DNA of 64,000 nucleotides, taken from assembly GCF_001644195.2 (NCBI RefSeq), contig NZ_LWBL02000029.1, positions 1-64,000 on the forward strand. The letters run 5' to 3'. The notes under the pieces are model-generated. The model worked only from the letters and a program-made list of their open reading frames with translations. It was not told where the DNA came from and searched no databases. The stretch is from Bacillus marinisedimentorum. Lineage in GTDB: Bacteria; Bacillota; Bacilli; Bacillales; Bacillaceae_O. Each line of letters begins with the position of its first letter. The first letter of the stretch is position 1. A program made the translations under genes and the position numbers. Below, piece after piece: positions 54,516 through 64,000 of this stretch.

Positions 54516-55718
54516 TTATTCAGCAGAAGCGAGTTCCTTCAGCGCGCCGGCTTTATCGGCTTTTTCCCACGGAACATCGATATCCGTACGGCCGAAATGA
54601 CCGTATGCCGCTGTCTGTTTGTAAATCGGTTTTCTCAGGTCAAGCATTTTAATGATGCCTGCCGGACGTAAATCAAATGTCTGGCGGACCATTTCCACCA
54701 GTTTCTCTTCAGAAACTTTTCCTGTTCCGAACGTATCAATTGAGATGGAAACAGGCTGGGCAACACCGATGGCGTAAGCAAGCTGCACCTCGCATTTGTC
54801 AGCAAGGTCTGCAGCTACGATATTCTTGGCGACATAACGGGCCGCATATGCTGCGGAACGGTCCACTTTTGTCGGATCCTTACCGGAAAAGGCCCCTCCG
54901 CCATGGCGGGCATAGCCTCCATACGTATCGACAATGATTTTTCGTCCAGTCAAACCGGCGTCACCGAGCGGACCGCCGATGACGAACCGGCCTGTCGGGT
55001 TGATGAAAAATTTCGTGTCTTCATCAATCAGGTTTTCAGGAACAATCGGCTTGATGATATATTCTTTGATATTCCGCTGAATCTGTTCAAGCGAAACTTC
55101 CGGATGGTGCTGTGTCGAAATGACGATAGTATCAATCCTGACAGGATTGTCATTTTCATCATATTCCACCGTCACCTGTGTCTTTCCATCAGGGCGTAAG
55201 TATGGGAGGATTTCTTCTTTGCGGACTTCTGTCAGCCTGCGGGCAAGCTTGTGCGCGAGTGAAATCGGCAAAGGCATCAGTTCCTCTGTTTCCCTTGTGG
55301 CGTACCCGAACATCAAGCCCTGGTCGCCGGCTCCGATTGCTTCTATTTCGGCATCTGTCATTTGCCCTTCCCTTGCCTCAAGAGCCTTATCAACGCCCAT
55401 CGCAATATCGGGGGACTGCTCATCGATAGATGTCAAAACTGCACAAGTTTCCGCATCAAATCCGTATTTTGCCCGTGTATATCCGATTCCTTTTACGGTT
55501 TCACGCACAAGCTTCGGAATATCCACGTATGTCGAAGTGGTAATTTCACCTGTTACAAGGACAAGCCCTGTATTTACTGTTGTTTCACAGGCGACACGTG
55601 CATTCGGGTCGCTCTTTAAAATTGCATCAAGAATGGCGTCTGAAATCTGGTCACAAATTTTATCGGGATGCCCTTCTGTCACCGATTCAGACGTAAACAA
55701 ACGGCGGGTTTTTGTCAT
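54516..55718 (-). CDS. metK: S-adenosylmethionine synthetase MetK
   Basis: 400 residues; makes SAM from methionine and ATP. The signature [12 protein letters not shown] (near 118-129), the P-loop-like [19 protein letters not shown] (near 268-286) and the opening [23 protein letters not shown] are intact. Preceded by AAGGAGGTACTAGTGTTCC. Controlled by an upstream SAM-I riboswitch, giving feedback by its own product. Confidence 0.98.
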   Translation of the reverse strand: MTKTRRLFTSESVTEGHPDKICDQISDAILDAILKSDPNARVACETTVNTGLVLVTGEITTSTYVDIPKLVRETVKGIGYTRAKYGFDAETCAVLTSIDEQSPDIAMGVDKALEAREGQMTDAEIEAIGAGDQGLMFGYATRETEELMPLPISLAHKLARRLTEVRKEEILPYLRPDGKTQVTVEYDENDNPVRIDTIVISTQHHPEVSLEQIQRNIKEYIIKPIVPENLIDEDTKFFINPTGRFVIGGPLGDAGLTGRKIIVDTYGGYARHGGGAFSGKDPTKVDRSAAYAARYVAKNIVAADLADKCEVQLAYAIGVAQPVSISIDTFGTGKVSEEKLVEMVRQTFDLRPAGIIKMLDLRKPIYKQTAAYGHFGRTDIDVPWEKADKAGALKELASAE

Positions 55719-55930
55719 GGAACACTAGTACCTCCTTAAATAAAGACTGCTGATTGATACGGTACTCATTTCCCTAAAGGGATTATAAATTAACTTCCTC
55801 TTTGGCCTCTTGATGCCTGAAAGAGTCCTGTCAGCGGCAATAACAGGCAAATGATCCCCCCTTGCAGCAATTAACTCCGCTGCCCGGCAGGTTGCTATAC
55901 TTCCAAAGCCTAAAGATGGGCTGAAAGTAT

Positions 55931-56085
55931 AAAAAAACCTTCCCGTTTGAGGAAAGGTTTTACGCTCTTGCCTTTCGCTCTTATCGATCAAGGCTGTCCG
56001 CCTTGCTCAGGTTAGCACCTTTTCACATAGGGTGACGGTTGCCGGGTTTCGTTGGGCCTGTCCCTCCACCAGCTCGGGATAAGAG
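55931..56085 (-). promoter_or_regulatory. SAM-I riboswitch (S-box) of metK
   Basis: Aptamer 55978-56085 on the minus strand. P1 is formed by CTCTTATC (56085 side) with GATAAGAG (55978 side), and the conserved blocks GCTGGTGGAGGGACAGGCCC, CGAAACCCGGCAACC and AGGTGCTAA are present. A terminator AAACCTTTCCT...GGGAAGGTTTTTTT (55931-55961) follows. SAM binding should terminate metK transcription. Between here and pckA (56100-56590) I see only AT-rich spacer. Confidence 0.97.
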
Positions 56086-56599
56086 TATCCGTTCGCGTGC
56101 TATCATAACGCATTGGTCGAACCATGTCAATAAAACCGTCATGAACATCCGGACGTTTCAGGCAGTTTCCTCGTTTATTGTGTGAATAATATAAACATCC
56201 ATTCCTTCTATTATCGTTATATTCCTTTCTTACGGTGTCTGCTTATAACCAAACTTATTCAATTTTACAGGTAACAGGCTGCCATTGTTCACGCCTGACA
56301 CAGCCCTTTTCATCCGTTTCCTTCACAAACTTTTCATTCCCTGTGGCCAGCAAAATTCAAATGTATTTCAGTTCCTGAATCTGTACAAAGTAATGCCAAC
56401 AGCTTACCTAAGGCACAGTAAGTGCATTTGTATCATATTGATACATAAACGTATTGAAAGGGATTTCAATATTAGAACACATTTTCCTTTTAAAGAGAAA
56501 AACTTGAAAATTTTTATAAAAAATTGCAAAATAAGTGTTTTCTGATGAAGAGACGGGCATATATAAGTATATTTTTCAGGTAAGCAACTTGTTTAGTGT

Positions 56600-56626
56600 A
56601 GACTGAAAAAATAAATGTGTTATACT
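56600..56626 (+). promoter_or_regulatory. pckA promoter with CcpN-type operator
   Basis: -10 TATACT (56621-56626) with a weak -35 TAGACT about 16 bp upstream. TGTGTTATACT (56616-56626) fits exactly the CcpN consensus TRTGHYATAYW as I recall it, and overlaps the -10. CcpN represses pckA and gapB during glycolytic growth in B. subtilis. Confidence 0.75.
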
Positions 56627-56649
56627 ATTTTTAGCATATCGAATCAAGT

Positions 56650-56691
56650 GTAAAACTCGGTCATTTATCCCTATGGGACCAAAGATTTTAC
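56650..56691 (+). promoter_or_regulatory. 5' UTR hairpin of pckA
   Basis: GTAAAA...TTTTAC encloses GGTC...GACC in the untranslated leader, about 65 nt before the start codon. It could affect mRNA stability. No T-run follows, so it is not a plain terminator. Confidence 0.5.
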
Positions 56692-56755
56692 ACCTTCTGT
56701 TCCACAGCGGAGTCTCATAAGGAATCTCATATTATGAAGAAAGAAGGTTTGTGTA

Positions 56756-58339
56756 ATGAACTCAGTAGATCTTACAACCGGCCTGGCCGCCATCCTGAAT
56801 GGCAATAATGTCCGGCATAACCTATCCGTACCAGAATTGACTGAAAAGGCGCTTCTCCGCAATGAAGGGGTTTTGACATCAACCGGAGCACTCAGGGCTA
56901 CAACCGGAAAATATACCGGGCGCTCCCCTAAAGATAAATTTATTGTAGAAGAAGCCTCCACAAAAGATAAAATAAATTGGGGACCGGTGAACCAGCCGAT
57001 TTCCGCGAGTGTATTTGAAGCGCTTTACGACAAAGTCCTTACTTATTTGAAAGAACAGCAGGAATTGTTTGTATTCAAAGGTTTCGCCGGTGCTGACAAA
57101 CGTTACCGCCTGCCTATCCAGGTTGTAAACGAGTATGCATGGCATAACCTGTTTGCCCGACAGCTTTTCATCCGCCCGAACGAAGAGGATCTCAGGGATC
57201 ATGAAGCCGAATTCACGGTGATTTCCGCACCTGGCTTCAAAGCTGATCCTGCGGTGGATGGGACGAATTCCGAAACATTCATCATCATTTCCTTCGAGAA
57301 ACGTATCGTATTGATTGGCGGAACCGAATATGCCGGCGAGATTAAAAAGTCGATTTTCTCCGTGATGAATTATATTCTTCCTGAACGCGGTACCCTGTCT
57401 ATGCATTGTTCAGCGAACGTAGGCCAGGAAGGAGATGTCGCCCTGTTCTTCGGTCTTTCCGGTACAGGGAAAACGACTCTTTCTGCAGACCCGAACCGGC
57501 GCCTTATCGGCGACGATGAGCACGGCTGGTCCGAGAACGGCATTTTTAACATTGAAGGCGGCTGCTATGCAAAATGCATCAATTTATCGCAAGAAAAAGA
57601 GCCTCAAATCTGGGATGCCATCCGTTATGGATCCGTGCTTGAAAATGTCATACTCGATGACCATTCTCGTGTAGCCGACTATGACAATACAACATTGACT
57701 GAAAATACAAGGGCGGCATATCCGATTGATGCCATAGATAATATCGTCATTCCGAGTGTCGCAGGACATCCGAACACCATTATTTTCCTGACGGCCGATG
57801 CATTCGGCGTCCTCCCTCCTATCAGCCGGCTGACGAAGGAACAGGCAATGTATCACTTCCTGAGCGGATATACTAGCAAACTTGCCGGAACTGAACGCGG
57901 GGTCACTTCTCCTGAAGCAACCTTCTCAACATGCTTCGGGTCGCCGTTCCTGCCTCTTCCTGCACACGTATATGCTGAAATGCTCGGAGAAAAAATTGAT
58001 CAGCATAACGTCCAGGTCTTCCTCGTGAATACAGGCTGGACCGGTGGTGAGTACGGAGTTGGAAGCCGCATGAACCTTCCTTATACACGGGCAATGGTCC
58101 AGGCAGCGCTAGAAGGCGAACTGAACTCTGTAGAAACAGTGACAGACCCGATTTTCGGCCTGCAAATGCCCGTCCATTGTCCTGGTGTACCTGATGAGGT
58201 ACTTCAGCCGCGTAAAACATGGAGCGACGAATCAGCCTATGTGAAAAAAGCGGAAGAACTTGCGAGGCAGTTCAAAGAGAACTTCACCAAATTTGACAAT
58301 GTTTCACCTGAAATCAAAAATGCAGGTCCGAACCTGTAA
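56756..58339 (+). CDS. pckA: Phosphoenolpyruvate carboxykinase (ATP)
   Basis: 527 residues, cytosolic gluconeogenic enzyme converting oxaloacetate and ATP to phosphoenolpyruvate, CO2 and ADP. Kinase-1a loop [20 protein letters not shown] and metal-binding IGDDEHGW are near residues 235-265; [14 protein letters not shown] is the N-terminal substrate region. AAGAAGGTTTGTGTA precedes the ATG. Divergent from metK, as in B. subtilis. Confidence 0.98.
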   Translation: MNSVDLTTGLAAILNGNNVRHNLSVPELTEKALLRNEGVLTSTGALRATTGKYTGRSPKDKFIVEEASTKDKINWGPVNQPISASVFEALYDKVLTYLKEQQELFVFKGFAGADKRYRLPIQVVNEYAWHNLFARQLFIRPNEEDLRDHEAEFTVISAPGFKADPAVDGTNSETFIIISFEKRIVLIGGTEYAGEIKKSIFSVMNYILPERGTLSMHCSANVGQEGDVALFFGLSGTGKTTLSADPNRRLIGDDEHGWSENGIFNIEGGCYAKCINLSQEKEPQIWDAIRYGSVLENVILDDHSRVADYDNTTLTENTRAAYPIDAIDNIVIPSVAGHPNTIIFLTADAFGVLPPISRLTKEQAMYHFLSGYTSKLAGTERGVTSPEATFSTCFGSPFLPLPAHVYAEMLGEKIDQHNVQVFLVNTGWTGGEYGVGSRMNLPYTRAMVQAALEGELNSVETVTDPIFGLQMPVHCPGVPDEVLQPRKTWSDESAYVKKAEELARQFKENFTKFDNVSPEIKNAGPNL

Positions 58340-58351
58340 AACAAAACGAAG

Positions 58352-58377
58352 AAGCAGCTTCCGAAAGGGAGCTGCTT
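58352..58377 (+). terminator. Terminator of pckA
   Basis: AAGCAGCTTCC/GGGAGCTGCTT with one wobble and a GAAA loop, followed by TTGTGTG. The stem is strong but the tail is short. Confidence 0.8.
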
Positions 58378-58448
58378 TTGTGTGTTTCAGAAGTGTCCGG
58401 GTAGAGAGCGCCAAAGTTCCCGCCTTCTTCTTCATCCCGATTTTTTTG

Positions 58449-59252
58449 TTACCGGCCGCGCTGCTTAAGCCTCCTCCTTTTCATCCACCGGCATGCCTTT
58501 TCCGTTACTTCCCTGTTCAGCCGGGGAGGAAAATAATGATCCTGCTGGGGAAAAATCCACGATTCAACCGGCTTCCTTTCTTTTTTCATTGCGTCTTCAA
58601 GAAGATATGCATGTTCAACCGAGACATTTTCATCTTTCTTTCCATGAATAATCAAAACATCAGCGTCCATCCCGGTCAGTTTCAATAACGGGTTCCTGCC
58701 GGCATAGTTTCCGGCCGCTTTCCACGGCGTACCGCCGATTACCCTTTTCATCATCCTTCTTAAATCAACTCGCTCTTTATAAGTGAGCGCCACATCAGAA
58801 ACGCCACCCCATGTGATAACTGAAGCAGCTTTTTGAGATAATATAGCGGTCCAAAGCGCCATGACCCCGCCCCTTGAAAATCCAAATAAATGAATTCGGT
58901 CCGAATCGGCCACCGGCAGGTTTCTGAGGACTTCCAGGCCGTTGACCGCATCCCAGCGGTCTCTGCCGGCAAAGTCTTCGTTTCCTTCTCCGCCGCGGTT
59001 TCCGCGATAAAAAGGCGCAAATACGACAAATCCTTCCGAAGCAAACTGTATAACCCGCGCTATCCGCACCATTCCGACATTTTTGATGCCGCCCCGCAAG
59101 TAAAGAATCGCTGGATATACCTTATTTTCCACCGGCACCGCCAGATACCCTTTAACTTTCAGCCCTTCACTTATATACGTTGTTTCATAAAGCCGGATGT
59201 TCGGATTGGGGGACGGAAATGGCCGTTTCTCTATGATTTGTCCATTTTTCAT
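58449..59252 (-). CDS. ytmA: Prolyl-oligopeptidase-like alpha/beta hydrolase YtmA
   Basis: About 267 residues of the S9/alpha-beta hydrolase fold: nucleophile GFSRGGVMAL, acid in IHGKKDENVSV, histidine in PQQDHYFPP. No beta-propeller, so probably an esterase or small peptidase. GAGGAGGGGCAGAA precedes the ATG at 59252. It lies downstream of pckA on the opposite strand. Substrate unknown. Confidence 0.9.
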   Translation of the reverse strand: MKNGQIIEKRPFPSPNPNIRLYETTYISEGLKVKGYLAVPVENKVYPAILYLRGGIKNVGMVRIARVIQFASEGFVVFAPFYRGNRGGEGNEDFAGRDRWDAVNGLEVLRNLPVADSDRIHLFGFSRGGVMALWTAILSQKAASVITWGGVSDVALTYKERVDLRRMMKRVIGGTPWKAAGNYAGRNPLLKLTGMDADVLIIHGKKDENVSVEHAYLLEDAMKKERKPVESWIFPQQDHYFPPRLNREVTEKACRWMKRRRLKQRGR

Positions 59253-59783
59253 TTCTGCCCCTCCTCTCAAAAAGGCTTGAATTTAAACCCCGGTGTCCAT
59301 TCTCTACCCTGCCGCAAAAATTTTCATTCATCTTTGCGGCTCGCCTGAAAATGCACCCTCACTAGTGCCTGGTTCAGTGTTAACCGGTGCTGGAAATTAG
59401 TGACAGGTGTTCAGTCAAGTATCCGCAAGGGAAATCAACTTGCCTTCCGGCGGCATACGGGCAAGCCTCCCCGCCTTCACTTTTCTTAATAGACAGTTGA
59501 TTGGTCCGCGGCTTCGAGACTCCTGCGGGAGTTTAAAGACAGATGAGATCTCAGCAGGAGAGCCAGCTATGATTCTATGCGTTTCCACGTCCTGGGGCAA
59601 CGCATAGGCAAGCACATTATGTTTAAGTGCGGAAGAGCCAATGCTCACAGTTAACAATTTTTCAAAAACAACACAACCTTCGATAATAATGGGCTTTTTA
59701 AAAGGAACTGGGCAGATACACACTTTTCCTTCTCCGACATACTGTATCATATATGGTTAATTTTTCACCGGGGAGGAAAACAC
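59253..59783. other. Gene-free spacer with decayed GC-rich repeat
   Basis: 59491-59600 resembles the GC-rich repeat at 17546: GATTGGTCCGCGGCTTCGAG, GACTCCTGCGGGAG and GATGAGATCTCAGCAGGAG keep the paired layout but have many changes. The rest is AT-rich and includes the promoter region of ytlA. No gene seen. Confidence 0.6.
59491..59600 (+). repeat. Decayed GC-rich Bacillus repeat
   Basis: ACTCCTGCGGGAG is identical to the intact copy at 17571. Downstream similarity breaks up. The original right end (GCAGCGGAAATCAAC) is lost. Confidence 0.6.
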
Positions 59784-60776
59784 ATGCATCCATTTTTCAA
59801 GTTGGGTTTGGTACTCGCGGCTATCGGTCTATTGATGGGTCTTACAGCCTGCGGAGCAAACCAAAATGACAGCGTCCGAGTGGCAGAAGTAACCCACTCC
59901 ATTTTTTACGCCCCGCAATACGTTGCGCTCTCAGAAGGTTTCTTTGAAGAAGAAAACCTGGAAATCGACCTGAAAACGACGTGGGGCGGAGACAAAACGA
60001 TGACAGCCCTTCTTTCAGGAGGAGCTGATGTTGCATTGGTCGGTGCCGAAACAACTCTTTATGTGAAGGCACAGGGATCAAATGACCCGGCTGTGAATTT
60101 TGCTCAGCTTACACAGACTGACGGCACATTTCTTGTCTCACGTGAAAAAATGGACTCTTTTAGTTGGGAGGACCTGAAAGGAACAACTTTCCTTGGCCAG
60201 CGGAAAGGCGGCATGCCGCAAATGGTTGGTGAATATGTCCTGAAAAAGCACGGAATCGATCCCCATTACGATATGGAATTGATCCAAAATATCGATTTTG
60301 CGAATATCGCAAATGCTTTTGCTTCAGGAAAAGGTGACTACGTCCAGCTGTTCGAACCGACAGCCAGCATTTTTGAGCAGGAAGGTAAAGGGCATATCGT
60401 CGCTTCCTTCGGTGAGGAATCCGGCCACGTCCCTTACACAGTTTTCATGGCAAAGAAAAGCTACTTGAATGAAAACAGAGGTGTTATTGAACGTTTTACA
60501 AAAGCCGTTCATAAAGCACAGAAGTGGGTTGAAGAACACAGTGCAGCTGAAATCGCAGAATCCATTGCCCCGTATTTTGAAGATACGCCGAAAGAGTTGA
60601 TCGAAACCGTTGTCGACCGTTATAAAAGCCAGGGATCCTATGCCACTGATCCGATTCTTGATGAAGAAGAATGGAATAACTTGAAGTCCATCATGGAAGA
60701 GGCTGGGGAACTCCCTGCCGATATCGGGCATAGTGAGCTTGTAAACAATGAATTCGCAGAAAAAGCGATGAAATAA
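59784..60776 (+). CDS. ytlA: ABC transporter substrate-binding lipoprotein YtlA
   Basis: 330 residues: lipoprotein signal with lipobox LTAC at about residues 20-23, then an NMT1/SsuA-type periplasmic-binding fold (VTHSIFYAPQYVALSEGFFEEENL, ALLSGGADVALVGAETTLY). Relatives bind aliphatic sulfonates, taurine or thiamine-pyrimidine precursors; the ligand here is unknown. GGGGAGGAAAACAC precedes the ATG. First gene of a three-gene importer operon. Confidence 0.92.
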   Translation: MHPFFKLGLVLAAIGLLMGLTACGANQNDSVRVAEVTHSIFYAPQYVALSEGFFEEENLEIDLKTTWGGDKTMTALLSGGADVALVGAETTLYVKAQGSNDPAVNFAQLTQTDGTFLVSREKMDSFSWEDLKGTTFLGQRKGGMPQMVGEYVLKKHGIDPHYDMELIQNIDFANIANAFASGKGDYVQLFEPTASIFEQEGKGHIVASFGEESGHVPYTVFMAKKSYLNENRGVIERFTKAVHKAQKWVEEHSAAEIAESIAPYFEDTPKELIETVVDRYKSQGSYATDPILDEEEWNNLKSIMEEAGELPADIGHSELVNNEFAEKAMK

Positions 60777-60791
60777 CCGGGAGGACTTTTT

Positions 60792-61565
60792 ATGAGTTTC
60801 CTGACACTTGAGGGCATCCACCACACTTATTTTTCCAAAACATCCGTTACAACCGCGATCGATGAGGTTTCTCTTGCAGTTGAGGAAGGTGAATTTGTGT
60901 CATTTCTCGGCCCAAGCGGCTGCGGAAAAACAACTTTACTTTCCATCATCGCCGGATTGCTGATGCCGACGTGCGGAAAGGCGGCAATCAACGGCAAGAC
61001 GGTGCAGCGGCCAGATGGAGAAATAGGCTATATGCTGCAGCAAGATTATTTATTCCCCTGGAAAACGATTGCTGAAAATATATTTCTAGGCTTAAAAACG
61101 ATGAATAAGCTGAACGAAGACACAAAAGAGCGGAGCCTGCGCCTGCTTGAAGACATGGGCCTGGGAAATGTGGAACAGCAATATCCCGACGAGCTGTCAG
61201 GAGGCATGCGGCAGCGTGTCGCTCTCGTACGTACACTTGCGGTCAATCCGAAGTTGCTCCTTTTAGATGAACCGTTTTCAGCACTGGACTATCAGACAAA
61301 GCTTAAACTTGAGGACCTTGTTTTAGCCACGTTGAAAGAGTACAACAAGACGGCGCTTCTTGTCACACATGATATCGGCGAGGCGATTGCCATGAGCGAC
61401 CGGATCTATTTATTAAAAGGAGAACCTGGTGCCATCGCCAGAATATTCGAGGTGCCGGCAGAACTGCGTAACAAAAGGCCGTTTCTCGCAAGACAGGATG
61501 AAAGGTTTTCGGCACTTTTCCAAACGATATGGAAGGAGCTGGAGAGCCTTGAACAAACAAGTTGA
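60792..61565 (+). CDS. ytlC: ABC transporter ATP-binding protein YtlC
   Basis: 257 residues: Walker [13 protein letters not shown], signature [11 protein letters not shown], Walker [13 protein letters not shown] and switch His in [11 protein letters not shown]. Belongs to the SsuB/TauB group. It starts 15 bp after ytlA, preceded by GGGAGGACTTTTT, and overlaps the permease gene by 17 bp. Confidence 0.95.
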   Translation: MSFLTLEGIHHTYFSKTSVTTAIDEVSLAVEEGEFVSFLGPSGCGKTTLLSIIAGLLMPTCGKAAINGKTVQRPDGEIGYMLQQDYLFPWKTIAENIFLGLKTMNKLNEDTKERSLRLLEDMGLGNVEQQYPDELSGGMRQRVALVRTLAVNPKLLLLDEPFSALDYQTKLKLEDLVLATLKEYNKTALLVTHDIGEAIAMSDRIYLLKGEPGAIARIFEVPAELRNKRPFLARQDERFSALFQTIWKELESLEQTS

Positions 61566-62358
61566 TATTGAAAAACGCCATGCTGACTATTTAAAAGGGA
61601 TAAAAACCACCAAAACAAAGGTTCTGACCTGGCAGTCCGCCCTCTTTCTCGCCTTTTTCACATCGTGGGAGGCCGCCAGCAGGCTCACCTGGATCGATCC
61701 GTTAATTTTCAGTGCGCCTTCAAAGATCTGGGGAATGTTTTGGGTGAAGCTGGCAGACGGGTCACTTCTCACCCATTTATCGGTCACTTTATTTGAAACG
61801 GTTCTCGGATTCTTGCTCGGGACACTGCTTGGCACACTGCTTGCCGCCTTACTCTGGTGGTCACCGTTTCTATCAGATGTACTGGACCCTTACCTTGTCA
61901 TTTTGAATGCGATGCCGAAAGTGGCACTTGGCCCAATACTAATCGTCGCTCTAGGTCCCGGGTTTGTATCCATTATTGCAATGGGCACCGTCATTTCCGT
62001 AATCATTACAACCCTGGTTATATACAGTGCATTCAAAGAAACTGATGACAACTATATCAAGGTCATGCAAACATTCGGTGCCACGAAACGCCAGGTATTC
62101 CATGAAGCTGTGCTGCCGGCTTCATTCCCGGCGATTATTTCCACCTTGAAAGTGAATGTCGGGCTTTCATGGGTCGGTGTCATTGTCGGCGAATTCCTGG
62201 TTTCGGCCGAAGGGCTCGGGTATATGATCATTTACGGCTTCCAGGTTTTCAATTTTACATTGGTTCTTCTGAGCCTGCTGCTGATTGCCGTTTTCGCAAC
62301 ACTGATGTACCAGGCAGTCGAATGGCTGGAAGCTAAGCTGATAAAAAGGTCCGGATAA
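61549..62358 (+). CDS. ytlD: ABC transporter permease YtlD
   Basis: 269 residues, about six membrane helices of the SsuC/TauC type with the EAA loop [28 protein letters not shown] start at 61549 (product begins [16 protein letters not shown] after the initiator), overlapping ytlC by 17 bp; AAGGAG lies 10 nt upstream. A longer frame to 61429 has no start signal. Completes the ytlA-ytlC-ytlD importer. Confidence 0.9.
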   Translation: MNKQVDIEKRHADYLKGIKTTKTKVLTWQSALFLAFFTSWEAASRLTWIDPLIFSAPSKIWGMFWVKLADGSLLTHLSVTLFETVLGFLLGTLLGTLLAALLWWSPFLSDVLDPYLVILNAMPKVALGPILIVALGPGFVSIIAMGTVISVIITTLVIYSAFKETDDNYIKVMQTFGATKRQVFHEAVLPASFPAIISTLKVNVGLSWVGVIVGEFLVSAEGLGYMIIYGFQVFNFTLVLLSLLLIAVFATLMYQAVEWLEAKLIKRSG

Positions 62359-62374
62359 CTATGGATATATATAT

Positions 62375-62412
62375 AAATCCCGGCCGGTTTTCCGGGCGGG
62401 ATTTGGCATTTT
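62375..62412 (+). terminator. Terminator of the ytlACD operon
   Basis: AAATCCCG/CGGGATTT outer stem with an inner GGCCGG/CCGGGC region, followed by GGCATTTTTATG. Confidence 0.8.
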
Positions 62413-63023
62413 TATGATTAGGCAGGGTTCCATGTTATATGTTATACGTTATGTTATCAAGAATGCTTTTTCTGATTCTATCGCGTTCGGTTGAGTTTTG
62501 CCCGCAAAATAAAACACATAGCATAGAAAAACACTATGAATGTAAAAAGTATAGGCGTTTCTTTTGATTGGCAATCAATCGCTTTTACAACTGGTTTCTG
62601 TAAAAGGCAAGAATAAAGAAGTAGTGTCACCTTACTATCGGAGTATGAATTCTTATACTAGTTTGCATTTATTTTATTAATGGCTGTGTTTGATGTTACA
62701 CATTGTTGGGCGGTTTTCAGCTCCGTTTCGTATCTCAAATCGGTCCTGAGCGCATTTACAGGGACGATTCCTCATGATTCGTACCTCTATTCGATTGGTG
62801 AAGGTATGCGAGACACCTTGAAAACACACCGTATTTTCTCATCCGGTGAAAATTCGAAGAGCTTTTTCAATGTTCCGCGGAGCAGCGGGTCAGGTGAGAC
62901 CCAGCAGCAGGGGTAGCAATATAATGAGACTTACCGTCCGCCTCGCGGCAAAGAAACAGAGCCTATTAATAAAAATGAGCAGCCCAATTCTATTGCTAAT
63001 GGGACTGCTGTTTGTTGTACCAG
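62413..63023. other. Gene-free stretch with decayed repeat
   Basis: 62413-62850 is AT-rich unique sequence with no supported gene. 62852-62964 is a decayed GC-rich repeat. Around 62976-63010 an AGCAG...CTGCT palindrome with a T-rich minus-strand exit may terminate the ABC operon that enters from the right. Confidence 0.6.
62852..62964 (+). repeat. Decayed GC-rich Bacillus repeat
   Basis: GGAGCAGCGGGTCAGGTGAG parallels GGAGCAGCGGGACAGGTGAG of the intact copy at 17580, and CCGTCCGCCTCGCGGCAAAG parallels CCGCCCGCCCCGCGGAAAGC. It begins with TCGAAGAGCTTTTTCAATG, also found in the decayed copy at 17086-17260. Confidence 0.75.
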
Positions 63024-63161
63024 TTACTGTTTTGGACTCAGAAAACAGTACCCGATAATCAACACCAGGGCGTTCAACAGCAGTATTATGCTGTATTTCC
63101 GCTCAATCACGCTGGCAAACAGCCCTATTGCGGTGAAATCGGCTTTCCTCCAAATCGGCAT
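63024..63161 (-). CDS. Possible 45-residue single-helix membrane protein
   Basis: ATG at 63161, 8 bp after the stop of the ABC ATPase gene. The product begins MPIWRKADFTAIG and has one hydrophobic helix (YSIILLLNALVLIIGYCFL). GAGG is only 1 nt from the ATG, so initiation would be weak or coupled. Not recognised. Low confidence that it is translated. Confidence 0.4.
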   Translation of the reverse strand: MPIWRKADFTAIGLFASVIERKYSIILLLNALVLIIGYCFLSPKQ

Positions 63162-63169
63162 TCCTCATC

Positions 63170-63913
63170 TTAGGGGGCAAGCGGAGCCATCCACCCTTCC
63201 AAAAACTCATGGAAACCTTCGGGAACATTTTTCACACCATCAAGCGGCAATTCCGTCTTCTTAATCATTTTTCCGCCATAAACCATCGCCACATGGCCGC
63301 ATAAATAACTGATTTCCTGATGGTCATGGCTGATGAACAAAGTGGTTGTTCCTGTCTCCTTTAAAATTTGTTTAAAGTCCTGGAGCAGTTTCTTCCTTGT
63401 CGGGAGGTCCAATGCCGAGAAAGGCTCGTCCAAAAAAAGCACCCTGGGATCGGTGACAAACGCACGGGCAAGTGAAACGCGCTGTGACTCGCCGCCGGAC
63501 AGCGTCCTTGCATGCCTGCCGGCAAGATGTCCCACGCCAAAACGCTCAAGCCAATACACTACCTTTCCTTTTACATCCTGTTTCCGCACTTTTCGGAAGG
63601 AAAGCGGAGCAGCCACATTTTTAAATACGGTTGTATCCATCATGAGCGGATGCTGAAACACGACAGCCGTTTGCCGCCTCGTTTCGATTGTGATGTTCCC
63701 TGGGAAAACCTCACGTCCGCTTAATGATATGGAGCCGGCATCAGGGTCCTCCAGCATCGCCATCACTTTCATCAGAGTGCTTTTGCCCGCACCGTTCGGG
63801 CCGATGATACCGGTCACTTCTCCTTCTTTTACCGTTAATTCAGGCACTTCAAGAATCGTGCGGCCGTTTTTAGCTAATCGAACATTCTTCATTTCAATAA
63901 CAGGCTGCATCAT
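63170..63913 (-). CDS. ABC transporter ATP-binding protein (tungstate TupC-like)
   Basis: 247 residues with Walker A GPNGAGKSTLMK, signature LSGGESQRVSLARAF and Walker [13 protein letters not shown]. The overall pattern, and the overlap (ATGA) with a permease gene, resemble the TupABC tungstate importer. Sulfate/molybdate relatives cannot be excluded. Two ATGs (63913, 63910) follow GAGGTGAAAGA. Confidence 0.88.
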   Translation of the reverse strand: MMQPVIEMKNVRLAKNGRTILEVPELTVKEGEVTGIIGPNGAGKSTLMKVMAMLEDPDAGSISLSGREVFPGNITIETRRQTAVVFQHPLMMDTTVFKNVAAPLSFRKVRKQDVKGKVVYWLERFGVGHLAGRHARTLSGGESQRVSLARAFVTDPRVLFLDEPFSALDLPTRKKLLQDFKQILKETGTTTLFISHDHQEISYLCGHVAMVYGGKMIKKTELPLDGVKNVPEGFHEFLEGWMAPLAP

Positions 63914-64000
63914 TCTTTCACCTCACGCTGCTGCATCATCGTCAATCCGAGAGTCACAAAATAAGCAAGCAGTAACAGGATGACCGAAAGACCGATGGCC
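63910..64000 (-). CDS. ABC transporter permease, C-terminal end only
   Basis: The last 29 codons of a permease gene that continues past the window. The visible part is one membrane helix (AIGLSVILLLLAYFVTLGLT) and a polar tail ending REVKE. Its TGA overlaps the ATPase start. Probably TupB-like, judged by position and tail. Confidence 0.8.
   Translation of the reverse strand, partial: AIGLSVILLLLAYFVTLGLTMMQQREVKE

Noticed and set aside
55120-55728. 202-residue plus-strand frame
   Set aside because: Antisense to the highly conserved metK gene; no independent signals.
56285-56545. 86-residue plus-strand frame upstream of pckA
   Set aside because: AT-rich, no ribosome site, composition unlike the real genes here.

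Overview
This window is chromosomal DNA from a spore-forming member of the Bacillaceae. Gene content and order closely follow the yt* region of Bacillus subtilis: ytpP-ytpQ-ytpR-sftA, ytoQ-ytoP-ytzB, ytnP-trmB-ytzH-ytmP, ytlR-ytlQ-ytlP, ytkP, pepV, ytzE, ytgP-ytfP, leuS, yttB-ytzC, ytqA-ytqB, ytpA-ytpB, ytoA, metK/pckA, ytmA and ytlACD. Ribosome binding sites are strong AGGAGG types, TTG and GTG starts are common, and Cse60 and SftA point to sporulation. The interruptions (TAXI-TRAP transporter, large chemoreceptor, PTS IIC, LrgAB, K+ channel, PRC-barrel protein) and the repeats show it is not B. subtilis itself. I cannot name the genus.

Layout. 1-3.7 kb: TAXI-type TRAP transporter. 3.7-9.8 kb: sftA, ytpR, ytpQ, ytpP and a PTS IIC-like permease. 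9.9-12.2 kb: a methyl-accepting chemotaxis protein whose last codons lie in a dispersed repeat. 12.4-22.2 kb: small housekeeping genes separated by repeat-rich spacers. 22.2-31 kb: ytmP, the lipid kinase/NERD/LrgAB/ThpR operon, a cysteine synthase-like gene, an MFS protein and PepV. 31-36 kb: K+ channel, EcsAB-like ABC exporter, YtzE, PRC-barrel protein, pseudouridine synthase. 36-43 kb: DUF6884 protein, collagen-like coiled-coil protein, flippase, flavoprotein, Cse60, TrkA-C membrane protein, rhodanese. 43-49.3 kb: leuS with T-box, yttB, ytzC, ytqAB. 49.4-50.2 kb: a gene-free stretch with a promoter, a terminator and a 25-bp end-to-end stem. 50.2-53.3 kb: ytpB/ytpA, ytoA, GNAT. 53.5-54.3 kb: an array of about 40 21-bp units. 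54.5-59.3 kb: metK with SAM-I riboswitch, pckA, ytmA. 59.8-64 kb: ytlACD and part of a second ABC transporter.

Main discoveries. (1) A probable large structured non-coding RNA of about 0.8 kb between ytqB and ytpB; its ends pair over 25 positions and it has its own promoter and terminator. I do not recognise the family. (2) A 21-bp periodic repeat with core TTYRCGCC, present as a large array beside metK and a small, oppositely oriented array beside trmB. (3) A composite palindromic element that repeatedly abuts rho-independent terminators and has supplied the C-terminus of the chemoreceptor. (4) Several microproteins too short for ordinary gene calling, including an orphan resembling the cytochrome bd subunit CydS.

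Limits: everything here comes from reading the sequence and from recall of protein families. No searches or folding programs were run, and helix boundaries and residue positions are approximate.
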